A stretch of 64,000 bases of DNA from VXNE01 sp965248075. GTDB lineage: Bacteria > Pseudomonadota > Gammaproteobacteria > Pseudomonadales > Azotimanducaceae. The notes below the pieces were generated by a model. The model had not been told where the DNA came from. It saw only the letters and a list, made by a program, of their open reading frames with translations, and searched no databases. The position numbers and the translations under genes were made by a program. This document shows positions 9,107-19,700 of this stretch, piece after piece; the stretch's first letter is position 1; every line of letters begins with the position of its first letter. Location: contig CBDFIL010000002.1 of the NCBI GenBank assembly GCA_965248075.1, positions 62,001 to 126,000 of the forward strand, read 5' to 3'.

Positions 9107-9335
9107 CTTCACCGTCCCAACACGCAGCAGCTTCAGCTCTTTCGCCAGCAGCAGAACCTGCAGGAACGCCTCTGCTACCGCCTCGAAGTTGTTGCGCCGA
9201 AACGCGCAGATCGTGTCGTGGTCCGGGTGACAGTTCGACGCCACGTACCGAACCCCAATGTCCCGGTACGTCGCGCGCTCGATCCGGCGGCAGCAGATAC
9301 AGCTGCGACTGGTCCCGCTGCAAGAACTTCGGCAT
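9107..9335 (-). pseudogene. IS1182-type transposase, N-terminal remnant with internal deletion
   Basis: The minus strand starts MPKFLQRDQSQLYLLPPD, a familiar N-terminus of this group. The next frame then reads ERATYRDIGVRYVASNCHPDHDTICAFRR, NNFEAVAEAFLQVLLLAKEL and LLRVGTV. A block of roughly 50 residues that normally links these parts is missing, and the joint is out of frame. Nothing of the catalytic domain remains. Confidence 0.75.
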
Positions 9336-9882
9336 CGACTTCGAACCCCCTCGACTCGACAAGCCTATTATAAAATCCCGCGTCTAAGTCCGACAGGCTG
9401 CTAGGTGGTTTCTTCCGCTGGTATCGATCAGACTTCATGGGATTAGGCTCGGTCAGAATGCGGCTCCGATCAATCACTTCAAACCGGCCTTCCGAGTGAA
9501 CGGGCGAGCGACTTGTGATATCCACAACAGGAGACACTGCTCAGTAAATCGCAATCAGCAGTGTCTCAAAGTCGTTGACAGGTTCCGATCCGCCTGCGCC
9601 GGCGAGGTTCTTCGACTGAACCGTATCGTCCGGTGCTGTGGGAGCACCGCGTTGAGCAAATCATCCGGCGAACGACCGGGTCCCATTCGAGACGATGGAA
9701 CTCGGGATACCGTGGGATTGCGAGCGCGTCAGTTTATGTGAACACACGTAGGTCCGGAATTGTAGGTGAATCCAAAGAGGCCAGCGTAGTAGATTCTATG
9801 CACACCACGAACGCAATGGTCTCCAAAATCAGCAGGTCCCGTTCTCCACCAACCGTGGAAAACCGTGGCGGCTAGCCAAGTA
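9336..9882. other. No gene recognised
   Basis: About 550 bases between the IS1182-type remnant and the small secreted protein. Two short plus-strand frames (9496-9741 and 9633-9875) overlap each other, lack ribosome-binding sites and resemble nothing I know. Composition is mixed and less GC-rich than the resident genes. Confidence 0.4.
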
Positions 9883-10119
9883 TCAACAGTGTTCCATACC
9901 AGTGGAGATGCTGTAGCCCCCGGGAGGAAGCTGCTTGTAGAACGTTCCCCGCACTTGCGACTCCGTAATCAATATTTCCCACCAAAATACCATCGAGTAA
10001 GTCGTAGTAAAAGGCTCCCCTTGGAACTCCGTTGCATACGATCCATACACCCAAGCGTGGGCGGTGGAGGTAATCATCAACGCCAACGCCGCGGTCAACA
10101 CGCGCATCTTTTTTTCCAT
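9883..10119 (-). CDS. Small secreted protein, function unknown
   Basis: 78 residues. MEKKMRVLTAALALMITSTAHA is a textbook signal peptide with a cleavage site after AHA, leaving about 56 residues rich in aromatic amino acids (WVYGSYATEF, TYSMVFWWEILIT). AGGT lies about 13-16 bases before the ATG. The gene is followed upstream in the same direction by another exported protein (10146-10739), only 26 bases away, so the two may be co-transcribed. Both sit in a less GC-rich pocket between mobile elements, which suggests acquisition from elsewhere. Confidence 0.5.
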   Translation of the reverse strand: MEKKMRVLTAALALMITSTAHAWVYGSYATEFQGEPFTTTYSMVFWWEILITESQVRGTFYKQLPPGGYSISTGMEHC

Positions 10120-10145
10120 TCGACTAATACCTAGGTTAATCAGAG

Positions 10146-10739
10146 CTAAAAGGATCGTATATCGGGATCACACAATCTCCCATAGAGTTCGTCCATGTCA
10201 ACTCCTTTCAATGCTAGTGTAGGATCAGGATCGACTTCTGTCATCGAACTCTTGAACTCCTGCGAAACCCAAGCCTTAATCTGATAGGATACGTAAGTGT
10301 TGCCCACGCGGGTATCCAGTCGCACCATACGATCGTCGACGGTCCCATGAACCTGAGTCCTTTGATGTTGCAGTAATTGCGCAAGGTCATGCCCGCTCAT
10401 GCGGCTGGGAGAGTTGCACATCGTATCAACCATGTCCTTCCTCATCCCGCTAGACTCGACAGTCATCTCCTGCGCCAATGCAATTACTTGATTTGCTTCA
10501 GCTTCGGATACCAATAGCTTAGAAGTTAGGAGTTTCTTAGCTAGACTCGGTTCCTGGGCGGCCATGTCGGCGACAAGTGCGAAGAAAACCAACATTGCGG
10601 TAGTATCGTTCACTTCGCTAGCATGAACTTTAGATCCGAACAGTATTGAAAGCAAAACAAACGACAAACTGCCCACGACGCGGTTTAAGTTTCTGACTTT
10701 TCGGCAAACTGCAAACCAACTCTGCTTGATTGATCCCAT
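10146..10739 (-). CDS. Exported protein of unknown function; parts duplicated elsewhere
   Basis: 197 residues. After a basic start (MGSIKQSWFAVCRKVR) comes a hydrophobic segment SLSFVLLSILFGSKVHA with a plausible signal-peptidase site, then a helical soluble domain. No family recognised. The C-terminal part (WVSQEFKSSMTEVDPDPTLA, then DMDELYGRLC) recurs as two separate fragments at 2287-2334 and 4164-4221. This copy is the uninterrupted reference that defines the 1.83-kb insertion there. The extreme C-terminus (DPDIRSF) is not shared, so the true end of the ancestral gene is uncertain. Confidence 0.5.
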   Translation of the reverse strand: MGSIKQSWFAVCRKVRNLNRVVGSLSFVLLSILFGSKVHASEVNDTTAMLVFFALVADMAAQEPSLAKKLLTSKLLVSEAEANQVIALAQEMTVESSGMRKDMVDTMCNSPSRMSGHDLAQLLQHQRTQVHGTVDDRMVRLDTRVGNTYVSYQIKAWVSQEFKSSMTEVDPDPTLALKGVDMDELYGRLCDPDIRSF

Positions 10740-10942
10740 TAGGAGCCACCTACCAACTTATTGATTCGAAATGTAATTTTCTCTCCATCCGGCAGGAGGT
10801 GAGTCATGTGAGCTAGTAGTCCACAAGCCCTGCGATGCCGTCGAGCGCGGGATGCGACTCTGCAAAGATGATCATCAGCCTCTCCAGCTCGCCCCAATAC
10901 AAAGGTTGATCGCCGCAGCGTGCGAAGCTGGCGCACGGCCTA

Positions 10943-11727
10943 AGGAGTTCGTTCCATTAAAACGTTGATGTTTCATGCGATGTCCAGGGCGAAGTTGCGC
11001 CGACCGAACTGCACGGGCGCTTCGTTCATTTCCGCAATGCCTTGGAGGATGCGGGAGTCAGTTCCGCGGTGGACGCGACGCGGATGTGGCGCAGGAACGT
11101 GCGCGCCATTTTGGAGAAGACGCACTCGATCAGGTTCAGCCAGAAGCCGTGTTTCAGGGTATGCACGTATTCAAAGCGCCCAGGTCGCGTCGCGACGTTC
11201 CAGGTACTATCGCACCCCGATGCGGCTTCAGATCGTGCTCCTGCAGGATGCGCCAGACGCTGCTCCTGCTGATGCGCGACAAGCGCGGAAACCCGGCCGC
11301 CTCGGCTTCGCGTTGCAGGTGGGTGGCCAATGCCGACAACGTCCACAACTCCGCCGCCAGACCCAGCGCCTTGGGTTGCTGACATGCCACGCTGACCACC
11401 CAGGTTTTTGCGTCCGGCAGAATCTCGGGCTCCCGCGGGCGGTGGTAACGATCTCTCAAGCCGGTGCGCACGCCCGCCGCCAACGCCTTGTCGACACATT
11501 TGTAGATGGTTGGGCGCGACACGCCGACTTCCCGCTGTATCTGCGAGATCGACAACCCCGCCGCGTACCTCAGCAGCACCTTCGCTCGCGTTACCTCGCG
11601 CGCCGGCGCCGTCCCCGAGCGGCTCAACGTCGTCAGCATCTCCCGATCCGACTCCGACAACTCCAACGCCGCGCGCTCTGTTCGTCTCGCCATGTCCCGC
11701 TCCCTGATTGGATCGGGCCAGCTGCAG
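10943..11727 (-). pseudogene. IS630-family element, copy 1, internally deleted
   Basis: Minus strand. The transposase N-terminus MARRTERAALELSESDREML, with the helix-turn-helix region SISQIQREVGVSRPTIYKCV, is intact to about EHDLKPHR. It then jumps to TRPGRFEYVHT and continues to the end (NLIECVFSKMARTFLRHIRV) in other frames. Comparison with copy 2 shows that about 140 codons with two of the three catalytic aspartates (VDEKP and VLDNHSAH regions) are missing. The right terminus near 10944 (GGAGTTCGTTCCATTAAAAC read inward) matches copy 2. The N-terminal side beyond 11727 is replaced by unrelated sequence. Non-functional. Confidence 0.85.
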
Positions 11728-11859
11728 TCGGCAGAATCGGGCAGGGCGCACGCACCTGCACAGTAATGAGCAGCATCCATGCCTCGTATTCTCCAAATTG
11801 TTCACCGTCTGTCAATGTCCACCGAAAATGGCAGGTTTCTGACAATCGAAAGTGTCTGG

Positions 11860-12277
11860 ATTTGCCGGCCGACGGTGCGTGCAACCAGGGCGTCAGCACG
11901 CGCACGCCGTCATAAAGCAGACGACTGTCCGCTGGCGCCAGGACGTGTGTCTCGGTGACGGTGCTGTCGACGCGCACGCGCTGGCCGGTCTCCACGCCCG
12001 AGCCACATGCTGCAGACGGCAGGTCGCGGTTGATGCGCTCCGAAGTATCGGCGCGCAGCGCGGCGACGGTGGCCTGCAGCGCCGACTTCTTTCGGCAGGC
12101 GGGTCGCGTCCACACGCGCCCGAAGCGGCGCGCCGAGACCGAGTCGTGCAGGGTGAACTCGAGCCCGCGCCAAGTCTCTTGACGCAAGTGTTTGAGTATC
12201 GCGCAACGGAGTACGGTCTCGCAACTGAAGAGCCTTGTCCAACGCAAGGTGAGCCTGAACGCGACGTGCGATTCCAA
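11860..12277 (-). pseudogene. ISNCY-type (IS5-like) transposase, N-terminal remnant
   Basis: The minus strand gives FSCETVLRCAILKHLRQETW, RGLEFTLHDSVSARRFGRV, KKSALQATVAALRADTSERI and ETGQRVRVDSTVTETHVLAP, then DSRLLYDGVRVL. This is the characteristic N-terminal half of a DDE transposase group usually labelled ISNCY, and DSTV carries its first aspartate. Homology stops after VLTPWLHA near 11860, and the remaining catalytic part is absent. Confidence 0.7.
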
Positions 12278-12295
12278 CGCAAAGTGAGCCTGAAC
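12238..12295. repeat. Two direct repeats at the left end of the integrase-core element
   Basis: TCCAACGCAAGGTGAGCCTG (12238 onward) and TCCAACGCAAAGTGAGCCTG (12273 onward) recur with a 35-base period directly upstream of the transposase gene. Arrays like this at element ends usually bind the transposase. They probably mark the left terminus of the element that includes 12321-13583. Confidence 0.6.
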
Positions 12296-12320
12296 TGGGG
12301 GTGTCGGGGATCATCGGGAG

Positions 12321-13583
12321 ATGATCGTGACACTTCAGACCGAGCGCGTTCGCACGCTCGAGCAGGTGGCGGCGTTCGTCGCGGCGAACGCGCCGGTGGA
12401 CTTTCAGCGCACGGACCGGGCGAGTGCCTACGAGTTCGTGGCGCGGACGCTGTCGCGCCTCGGGTACCGCGCACTCGACAGGCCGTCGAAGGCGCTGGTG
12501 AAGCGCTTTCTGGCGAAGACGACGGGCTATTCGCGTGCCCAGCTGACGCGCCTGATCCGCCAGTACCGCGAGACGGCCAAGGTGGTGGACCGCCGCGACG
12601 GCAACCAGGGCCGGCCGTTCGCGCGGGTCTACACGCCAGCCGACGTGCGCCGGCTGGCGCGGGTGGACGCAGACCTCGGCCAGATGTCGGGCCTGGCGAC
12701 GCGGGTCGTGTTGCAGCGCGAGTTCCACCTCTTCGGCGACGCGCGCTTCGAGCGCCTGGCGGGGATCTCGGCAAGCCACATCTACAATCTGCGGGCATCC
12801 CGGACCTACCGCACACAGCGCACGGTGGTGGCGGGGACGAAGGCGAGCGCGGTGGCGGTGGGCGTGCGCCGCGCGCCGCCGCCCGGTGGCCGGCCGGGCT
12901 TCCTGCGCGTCGACACCGTGCACCAGGGCGACCGCGACGGCGCCAAGGGCGTGTACCTGGTCAACATCGTCGACCAGGTCACGCAGTACGAGTACGTCGG
13001 CGCGGTCGAGAACATCTCCGAGCGCTTCCTGGTGCCGCTGCTCTAAGCCCTGCTCGACCTGTTCCCGTTCGCCGTCGTCGGCTTCCACGCCGACAACGGC
13101 TCCGAGTACGTCAACCACACCGTGGCGGCGCTGCTCAGCAAGCTGCACGTGCGCGACTTCACCAAGTCCCGACCGCGGCGCTCCACCGACAACGCCTTGG
13201 TCGAGGGCAAGAACGCCAGCGTCGTGCGCCGCTTCCTCGGCCACGAGCACATCCCGCGGCGCTTCGCGCCCCTGGTCGACGCGTTCGTACGGCAGCACCT
13301 GTCGCCGTACCTCAACTACCACCGGCCCTGCCTGTTCGCCACCGAGCGCAAAGGCGCCAACGGTCGCGTCAAGCGCGTCTACCGGCCCCGGGACGTGCAA
13401 ACGCCCTACGCCAAGCTGCGCTCGCTAGCCGACGCCGAGGCATGCCTGAAGCCCGGCGTCTGCTTCGCGGACCTCGACGCGCAGGCACACGCCATGAGCG
13501 ACCTGCAGACCGTCAGGGCCGTCAACACCGCCCGCGACCGGCTGTTCCAAAGCATCGCCGCGGCCGCGCCCGCCGTCGCCTGA
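12321..13583 (+). pseudogene. Integrase-core (rve) transposase with one nonsense codon
   Basis: A 420-codon frame interrupted only by TAA at 13044-13046. Before it: MIVTLQTERVRTLEQVAAFV, a DNA-binding region (SRAQLTRLIRQYRE, ISASHIYNLRASRTYR) and the first catalytic aspartate in FLRVDTVHQGDRDG. After it the frame continues unchanged: ALLDLFPFAVVGFHADNGSE for the second aspartate and STDNALVEGKNASVVRRFLG for the glutamate. The stop replaces what is probably a GAA codon. The family is an IS3/IS481-like rve protein, but I cannot give a named IS. The start was taken at ATGATCGTGA, 12321. Inactive as it stands unless read through. Confidence 0.8.
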
Positions 13584-13774
13584 TGGAACGGCTTCGAATG
13601 GCCCGGCGCCGCGTTTACCACCGCCTGACCACGCCGCTTTATTGTCTGAGGGGATCGCGACCGTGGACAGCCCGTGGGAAACGCTACTCGGCAACATCGA
13701 CCTCTGCGCGCTTCAGCCGCCAACTCTCGGCGACTGCTCCGTGCCCTACCACAAACCTTCCCCGGATCCCCGGA

Positions 13775-14341
13775 TCATAGGCTCATCTTCTTATTGGAAT
13801 ATGCTCTGAGACCTTTGCGGCCACGCACCGGGGCGCCGGCAGCACCGAGACCCACAGCGATCGCGTCGAGCAGTTCGCGGGGTGCGGCGATCGCCTCGGG
13901 TTTGCGTTTTGGCACGACGGACTCGCGATGCCTGCAATTCGGCGCGAACAGCACGGAGTAGCCTTGGCGGATGGCCTCGCGGCCGAGCGCTATGGCCAGG
14001 TGCGACTTCCCGACGCCCGGCGGACCGAGCAGCAAGGCGGCGTCGCCGTGCGCCACCCAGCGTGACGTCGCCAGCTCGCGGATCTGGCGTTTGTCGACGC
14101 TCGGCTGCGCCTTGAAGTCGAAGTTGGCGAGTTCGCGGACCGCCGGGAAGTGGGCGATCTTCAACGCCATCTCGAGGCGCCGCTCGTCCTTGCGCGCTAC
14201 CTCGCGGTCGACCAGGAACGCCACCGCCTCGCGCAGCGTCAACTGCTTCTCGGCTGCCTCGTCGAGCAGGCTGTCGAGCTGGTCGCGGATGCAGGTCAGC
14301 TTCAGTCGTGTCAGCCGGTCCATGAGCACGTCGTGGTCCAT
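13775..14341 (-). pseudogene. istB: IS21 helper ATPase (IstB) fused to an IS91 fragment
   Basis: Starts MDHDVLMDRLTRLKLTC after GGAGG and runs through the Walker A motif LLLGPPGVGKSHLAIALG to REAIRQGYSVLF. There it switches without a frame break to APNCRHRESVVPKRKP, the same IS91 C-terminal block seen at about 2138-2190. It ends with an unrecognised tail (EAIAAPRELLDAIA onward). The Walker B and C-terminal parts of IstB are lost. Normal IstB is an AAA+ ATPase of about 250 residues that regulates IS21 transposition. The short shared segment suggests recombination at, or transposition into, IS91 sequence. Confidence 0.75.
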
Positions 14342-15218
14342 GTCAGAACCTCCCCCCGGCGAGCGCGGACCGTCCGGATGAGATCGCGCATCTGCCCGAG
14401 TCGGCGCCGGTCGGCGATCACCCGCATCCACCACGCCAAGTGAGCTTCCAGGGCGCCGAAGCTCTCGAACGGGTGGCCGGCGATCGCGTTGCGCTTGAGG
14501 TAGCGCACGCCGTTGTCGTCCTTGCCCTTGGTACGGGCCCGGTACGGCACGCACGCCCGCGGCCGGAACCCCCAGTGCGCCCCGAACGCCAGAAAGCGTT
14601 CGTTGAACTCCACCTCGCGCGTCGCCGCGTCGTGGTGCACCACCAGCGCCTTTGGGTTGTCCACCAGGACCTCGTCCGTGACACCACCGAAGTGTCGGAA
14701 CGTCCCCTCGATACCGGCGAACCATGCCGACTGGCGCTCGTGCGCAAACGCCGGCACATAGGTGCGCCGAGAGTATCCCAGGGTCGTCACGAACAGGTGC
14801 ACGCGCATCGTCTCGCCCCCGATCGGCACGCGGCTCGTGCCGAAATCGATCTGCAGCTGCCACCCCGGTGGCGTCTCGAAACGCAGCGTCGCCTTCGCCT
14901 CCGCCGCCAGCCGCCGACGGTACGGCGCCACCGCGCGCTCCACACTTCGCAGGCTCACCTCGATCGACTGCTCGTTCGCCAGATCCTGGCGCACCACCTC
15001 GGTGTTGCCGCGGTGCCGGAGGAAACCCTCCTCGAGCCACACGTCCAGACCCGCCAGCTTGCCGTTACGGCGCGGGCCGCCGTACGCCCCCAGCCTCGCG
15101 CCTCCACATAGCGCCTCACCGTGTTGCGACTGCAGCCGAACTCCCGCGCGATGCGCCGCGTTCCCCAGCCGAGCTCGTGGAGACCCAGCATCGCCTCCAC
15201 CTCATCCGGCTTCATCAT
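14311..15218 (-). pseudogene. istA: IS21 transposase (IstA), frameshifted and C-terminally deleted
   Basis: Starts MMKPDEVEAMLGLHELGWGT after GGAGG (ATG at 15218), with the helix-turn-helix SRNTVRRYVEARG. A run of five G near 15085 puts it out of frame. The other frame continues GLDVWLEEGFLRHRGNTEVV, WQLQIDFGTSRVPIGGE (first aspartate) and HFGGVTDEVLVDNPKALVVH (second aspartate), then FNERFLAFGAHWGF and ALEAHLAWWMRVIAD. There it joins an unrelated tail, missing the usual C-terminal 150 residues. It overlaps the istB start, as in normal IS21 operons. Confidence 0.8.
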
Positions 15219-15297
15219 TCCTTGCCTCCGCGATCCTCCTGACCGCGCACTATCGTGGCACTCCTTCATGCGTCCGACCTCCCCTACCGTCCCTTCA

Positions 15298-15343
15298 GGG
15301 GGGTCAGTTTTTGTGTCGCATGGGGGTCAGTTCTATATGTCGC
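15298..15343. repeat. Direct repeats at the IS21 left end
   Basis: The motif GGGGGTCAGTTTTTGTGTCGC is followed directly by ATGGGGGTCAGTTCTATATG and TCGC, giving two tandem copies of GGGGGTCAGTT...TGTCGC about 22 bases apart. They lie 80 bases outside the istA start and are typical multiple terminal binding sites of IS21. Confidence 0.65.
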
Positions 15344-15459
15344 CTAACAGTCCGACGTCGGCTGAGGCTCCGAGTCAACGGGTTTGTGTTGATGGGCGAA
15401 GGAGACCACATGATACAAGGTAATCATGAAACGAATGCGCTGTTTCGACCTTGTGACTA

Positions 15460-16702
15460 GTAGTTCGTTTCTTAAATTAGTTTACAAACTGGCGATGCCG
15501 ATGCATGATGCTGGCCCGATCCAATCAGGGAGCGGGACATGGCCAGACGAACAGAGCGCGCGGCGTTGGAGTTGTCGGAGTCGGATCGCGAGATGCTGAC
15601 GACGTTGAGCCGCTCGGCGACGGCGCCGGCGCGCGAGGTAACACGAGCGAAGGTGCTGCTGAGGTACGCGGCGGGGTTGTCGATCTCGCAGATACAGCGG
15701 GAAGTCGGCGTGTCGCGCCCAACCATCTACAAATGTGTCGACAAGGCGTTGGCGGCGGGCGTGCGCACCGGCTTGAGAGATCGTTACCACCGCCCCGCGG
15801 GAGCCCGAGATTCTGCCGGACGCAAAAGCCTGGGTGGTCAGCGTGGCATGTCAGCAACCCAAGGCGCTGGGTCTGGCGGCGGAGTTGTGGACGTTGTCGG
15901 CATTGGCCGCCCACCTGCAACGCGAAGCCGCGGCGGCCGGGTTTCCGCGCTTGTCGCGCATTAGCAGGAGCAGCGTCTGGCGCATCCTGCAGGAGCACGA
16001 TCTGAAGCCGCATCGGGTGCGATACTACCTGGAACGTCGCGACCCGGAGTTCGACCGCAAGATGCGCGAAGTCCTGATGGTCTATCGCGAGGTGTTCCTG
16101 ACGCCAGCGCCGCGCGACGCCGCCACGCCGACCACCTACACGGTGTCCGTGGACGAGAAGCCCGGCGTACAGGCTATCGGCACCACCGCCCCGGACCTGC
16201 CGCCGGTAGCGGGGCAACAGGCGACGCTGTCGCGCGACTATGAGTACGTGCGCCACGGCACGTTGTCGATTCTCGCCGCGCTGGATTTGCACAGCGGCGA
16301 AATCATCGCCGATGTCGAGCCGAGACATCGTAGCCGCGAGTTCGTCGCCTTGCTGGAGCGCTTGCATCGTCACTATCCGCCCGACGCCGTCATCCGCGTT
16401 GTCCTCGACAATCACTCTGCGCACATTTCCCGCGAGACCATGGCGTACCTGGCGACGCGACCTGGGCGCTTCGAATACGTGCATACCCCGAAACACGGCT
16501 CCTGGCTGAACCTGATCGAGTGCGCCTTCTCCAAAATGGCGCGCACGTTCCTGCGCCACATCCGCGTCGCGTCCACCGCGGAACTGAAATCCCGCATCCT
16601 CCAAGGCATTGCGGAAATGAACGAAGCGCCCGTGCAGTTGCGTTGGCGCAACTTCGACCTGGACATCGCATGAAACGTCAACGTTTTAATGGAACTAACT
16701 AC
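15460..16702 (+). mobile_element. IS630-family element, copy 2, full length between TA sites
   Basis: 1243 bases flanked by TA at 15458-15459 and 16703-16704, the known target of the family. Ends read inward: GTAGTTCGTTTCTTAAATTA (left) and GTAGTTAGTTCCATTAAAAC (right). It contains the transposase gene 15539-16673. The right TA belongs to the stop codon of the large membrane-protein gene. Confidence 0.85.
15539..16673 (+). pseudogene. IS630-family transposase (copy 2) with a single frameshift
   Basis: Frame one encodes MARRTERAALELSESDREML to RDRYHRP. At about 15793-15797 there is one extra C compared with copy 1 (CCGCCCCGCGG against CCGCCCGCGG), and the product would end in nonsense. The next frame continues from WVVSVACQQPKALGLAAELW to the natural stop. 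It carries all catalytic motifs of the DDE enzyme: TVSVDEKPGVQ, VIRVVLDNHSAH and HGSWLNLIECAFS. Restored length would be about 377 residues. Inactive unless frameshifting rescues it. Confidence 0.88.
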
Positions 16703-19700
16703 TAGCCGAAGATCGCGTTCAGTAGGGCAAGCAATCCGACACCACTCGATGGTAGTGCGATCGATTGCAGAATTGGATGGCGAGTCCAGGGTACGAACGC
16801 CCCACTGTGGAGACATGTGATGTTGTCCATCACGAGGTCCGCCTTTTTCATCATCGATCCTCTATTTGTCAACATTCGTCGGTACAGATCGAGGTCGTCT
16901 AGGATTTCTTGTCTACTTTGATTTGCGGTTCGTTGGAATAGCAGTGCGCGAGTCAGTAGATACGCCGAGAATCCAGCGTAAATCGCAAGCAGCGTTGGGC
17001 TCCAAATCCACCCATCGAATATCGTACTGCGAGCTAGCAGCAACAAAAAAACGAGAACGAAGGGCAGGACGATCAGCGGGCTGACACAACTAGTGTGAGC
17101 CGCTATTAGCTGCATAGTTTGCCAACGACTATCGACTTCGTCATTGACTTTGGGAGATGTGTTCCATCCTGCGATATCACCTGCAACTAGTGCCTGGATA
17201 TAGACCTGACCTAGACGTAACGCGTCTGTACATAAGAACACCGCGATCAAGGCGAAGAAGAAGGTAAATGTCCGAACTATTTCTATCTCAAATCCGATGT
17301 GGCGCGCCAGTAGAGGACTAGCATCGCGGCTGACCATGAACCACACCAGTAATGTCCAAGCTACCACCCATGGCAGCACCCGAGCCAAGCGCGCCTCGCA
17401 TCTCCCGAGCACATGGTACTTTTCCCAGATTTCATGAACATTCTTTTTGTTAATCGGCTGCTGATTCTTGGCAATCTCTCGCGACCAATGCGCGAGCGAA
17501 TTTACCGATTGACTTCGGACAGTTAGCTGAAACGTTCTCCAAACTACACCGGCGCCGAATTGGAGCCGTTGAACGCCGGAGTTGAGCCCGAAGTCACGTA
17601 CTATATCCTCGGTACTTTGTGCGATCCTCCCCGCCCCAATGATTACAAAGCTGATGGCATAGATAGTCACGGTCAAGTGCAGCGCGAGTGTCGGCACGGC
17701 ACTGATCCCCTCGAAGAGTAGAAGCGGCTCCCAGCTCCCGATACGCCACGTGTACAACATCTGGCTGATGAATACCGCCGACAGCACCGCAAGTATCACA
17801 ACGCGTTTGTGGGCGCGGCTCGTATGTGAATTGTCTGGAAGCTGGCGGCTCATCGAGAAGCTAACAAGTGCGAGCACGAATAATGGCGCTAACAGCGCGA
17901 GAGTTCGCAGGACTTGTAGGTAGGTATCGTGGTCAAATCTCGGTGAATCTTTCCCGCCCGAAGAATCCTCCCCTTGGCCATGTCGGGGCGGACCCGTTTG
18001 ATCACGCGCAGTGATATCAATTGCCCCCGAGCGACCGATTTCGAATAATCGCGGGGGCGGCGGACGGTAGTCTTTTAGGCTTCCGTTACCATTGTCGGTT
18101 AATGCCATTCTAACAGCGGAGAAGACCGCCGTCTGGTAGCTGTCACGGAATGGAGGCACCTCGAAATGCCCACTCAAATGGCCCCTCTGATGGCCCCGTT
18201 CCGGCCATAGCCCATACGCGGATCCAACAATCAGATTGCGATTCCACCGATACTCACTGGGATCTGCGAGGCGCGCGTCCAAGTCGGTTGTGAAAAAGGT
18301 CACACTCGGAAGTCGCTCCCGTAAGGCTTGTAGGATGAGCTGTTTGTCATATATGTCAGCACCGAAAACGCCGATTGCTCGAAATCCTGTTCCATGATTA
18401 CTTTGCTCAGCGTGTATGCGGCCGACGCGATCTGCAAGGCGCCGAATATAGTCCACCTGTGTTGGTCCCGTAGGGGACTCGAAGGCAGGAAAAAACCAAC
18501 CTGCCGGTTGCGGCGCATTCGGCTGACCGTCTCCATATACTTCGTCCCAGCTCGCGTTATCTCCATCAGCTACGGGAACTTCACCATCGACCCCCCGTAG
18601 ATATCCGAAGAAGTCGACCACCACCTCCTGTTCACAGAAACCGGGGCGTTGGTTGTCTATTGCATCTTGGAGAATAGACCTCATGAAACGGCCATAGTGG
18701 GAGTCCAATTCTGAAACCACCGCGACGTTTGGCTGGCCCGTACAACTAACCTCCAGCCCCCGCGCGTTGAGTTCTTTGACTACAGCTTGTAAGACCGCGT
18801 CGTCCCGGGCGAGCACTGAACGAAAGCTACGGACGTTGAGACGCCTTCTCACTTGGTCATCCCAATCTACGGAGGATTCTGGGAAATCAGTTGCGTTCCG
18901 TCCCAACAACATGCTCAGCGGAACCGTTGATCGCGGCGAGAACACATCAAACGGTAGTTCTGAGGACCGCGAGTGTTCTGAGTGCTGTCGAGACGAATCT
19001 CCATTATTGGCAAATGCCTGAATCCCACCGTTTGTATCTAACCATCCTTTGGCGACGGTCGAGTACCATTCTGTATCCAAATCCTCAGTTGGCAGGTTAG
19101 CATCCAGGCAGTCGCTCAGTTCCGAACGTAGATCCGCATCTGCGTTTTTGGACGAGCGTTCCGATACCTTCACAAGACAATCGTGCAACGCCTTAGGGTT
19201 TCTGAGGTTCGGCAAGCCGTAGTCCAAATAAACATGAGTGGCGATCAACAGCGATCGGATCCAACAGCTTCCGTTTGCCACGCTACGGATTAGGGCTGCG
19301 GTGTCCTCCGGATATTCCGTGTTGGGATAGCCGTAGCGCAACGAGACAACAGTCTCCCGCCAGCGCGGATCCGAATCCACTATGGTGCTGCTTGATGATC
19401 GGTTGGGGGCGAGGCACTCACTTAGTTTCTCGCGAGGTGGGTTGTCCCCTAGGCACGGTCGGAGGGATTGTTCAACCTCGGAAGGCAAGCCATAGTCGAG
19501 GTAGTGGTCGATCGTGTCTACGAGATTCTCAACAGAGTGCTGAACGCTTCGAGCGACTGCAGAGTCAAGTTGACTCGGATCGGGATCTAAGCGCGACGGA
19601 GCGCAATCCGGCTTCTGCCCCCCTGGCCGGAGTTGCGTTATAAGCTCCAGCAACAATTCCTCCGAATGCTGAGGAAAGCGATAGACTTGCTCGCTGAATT

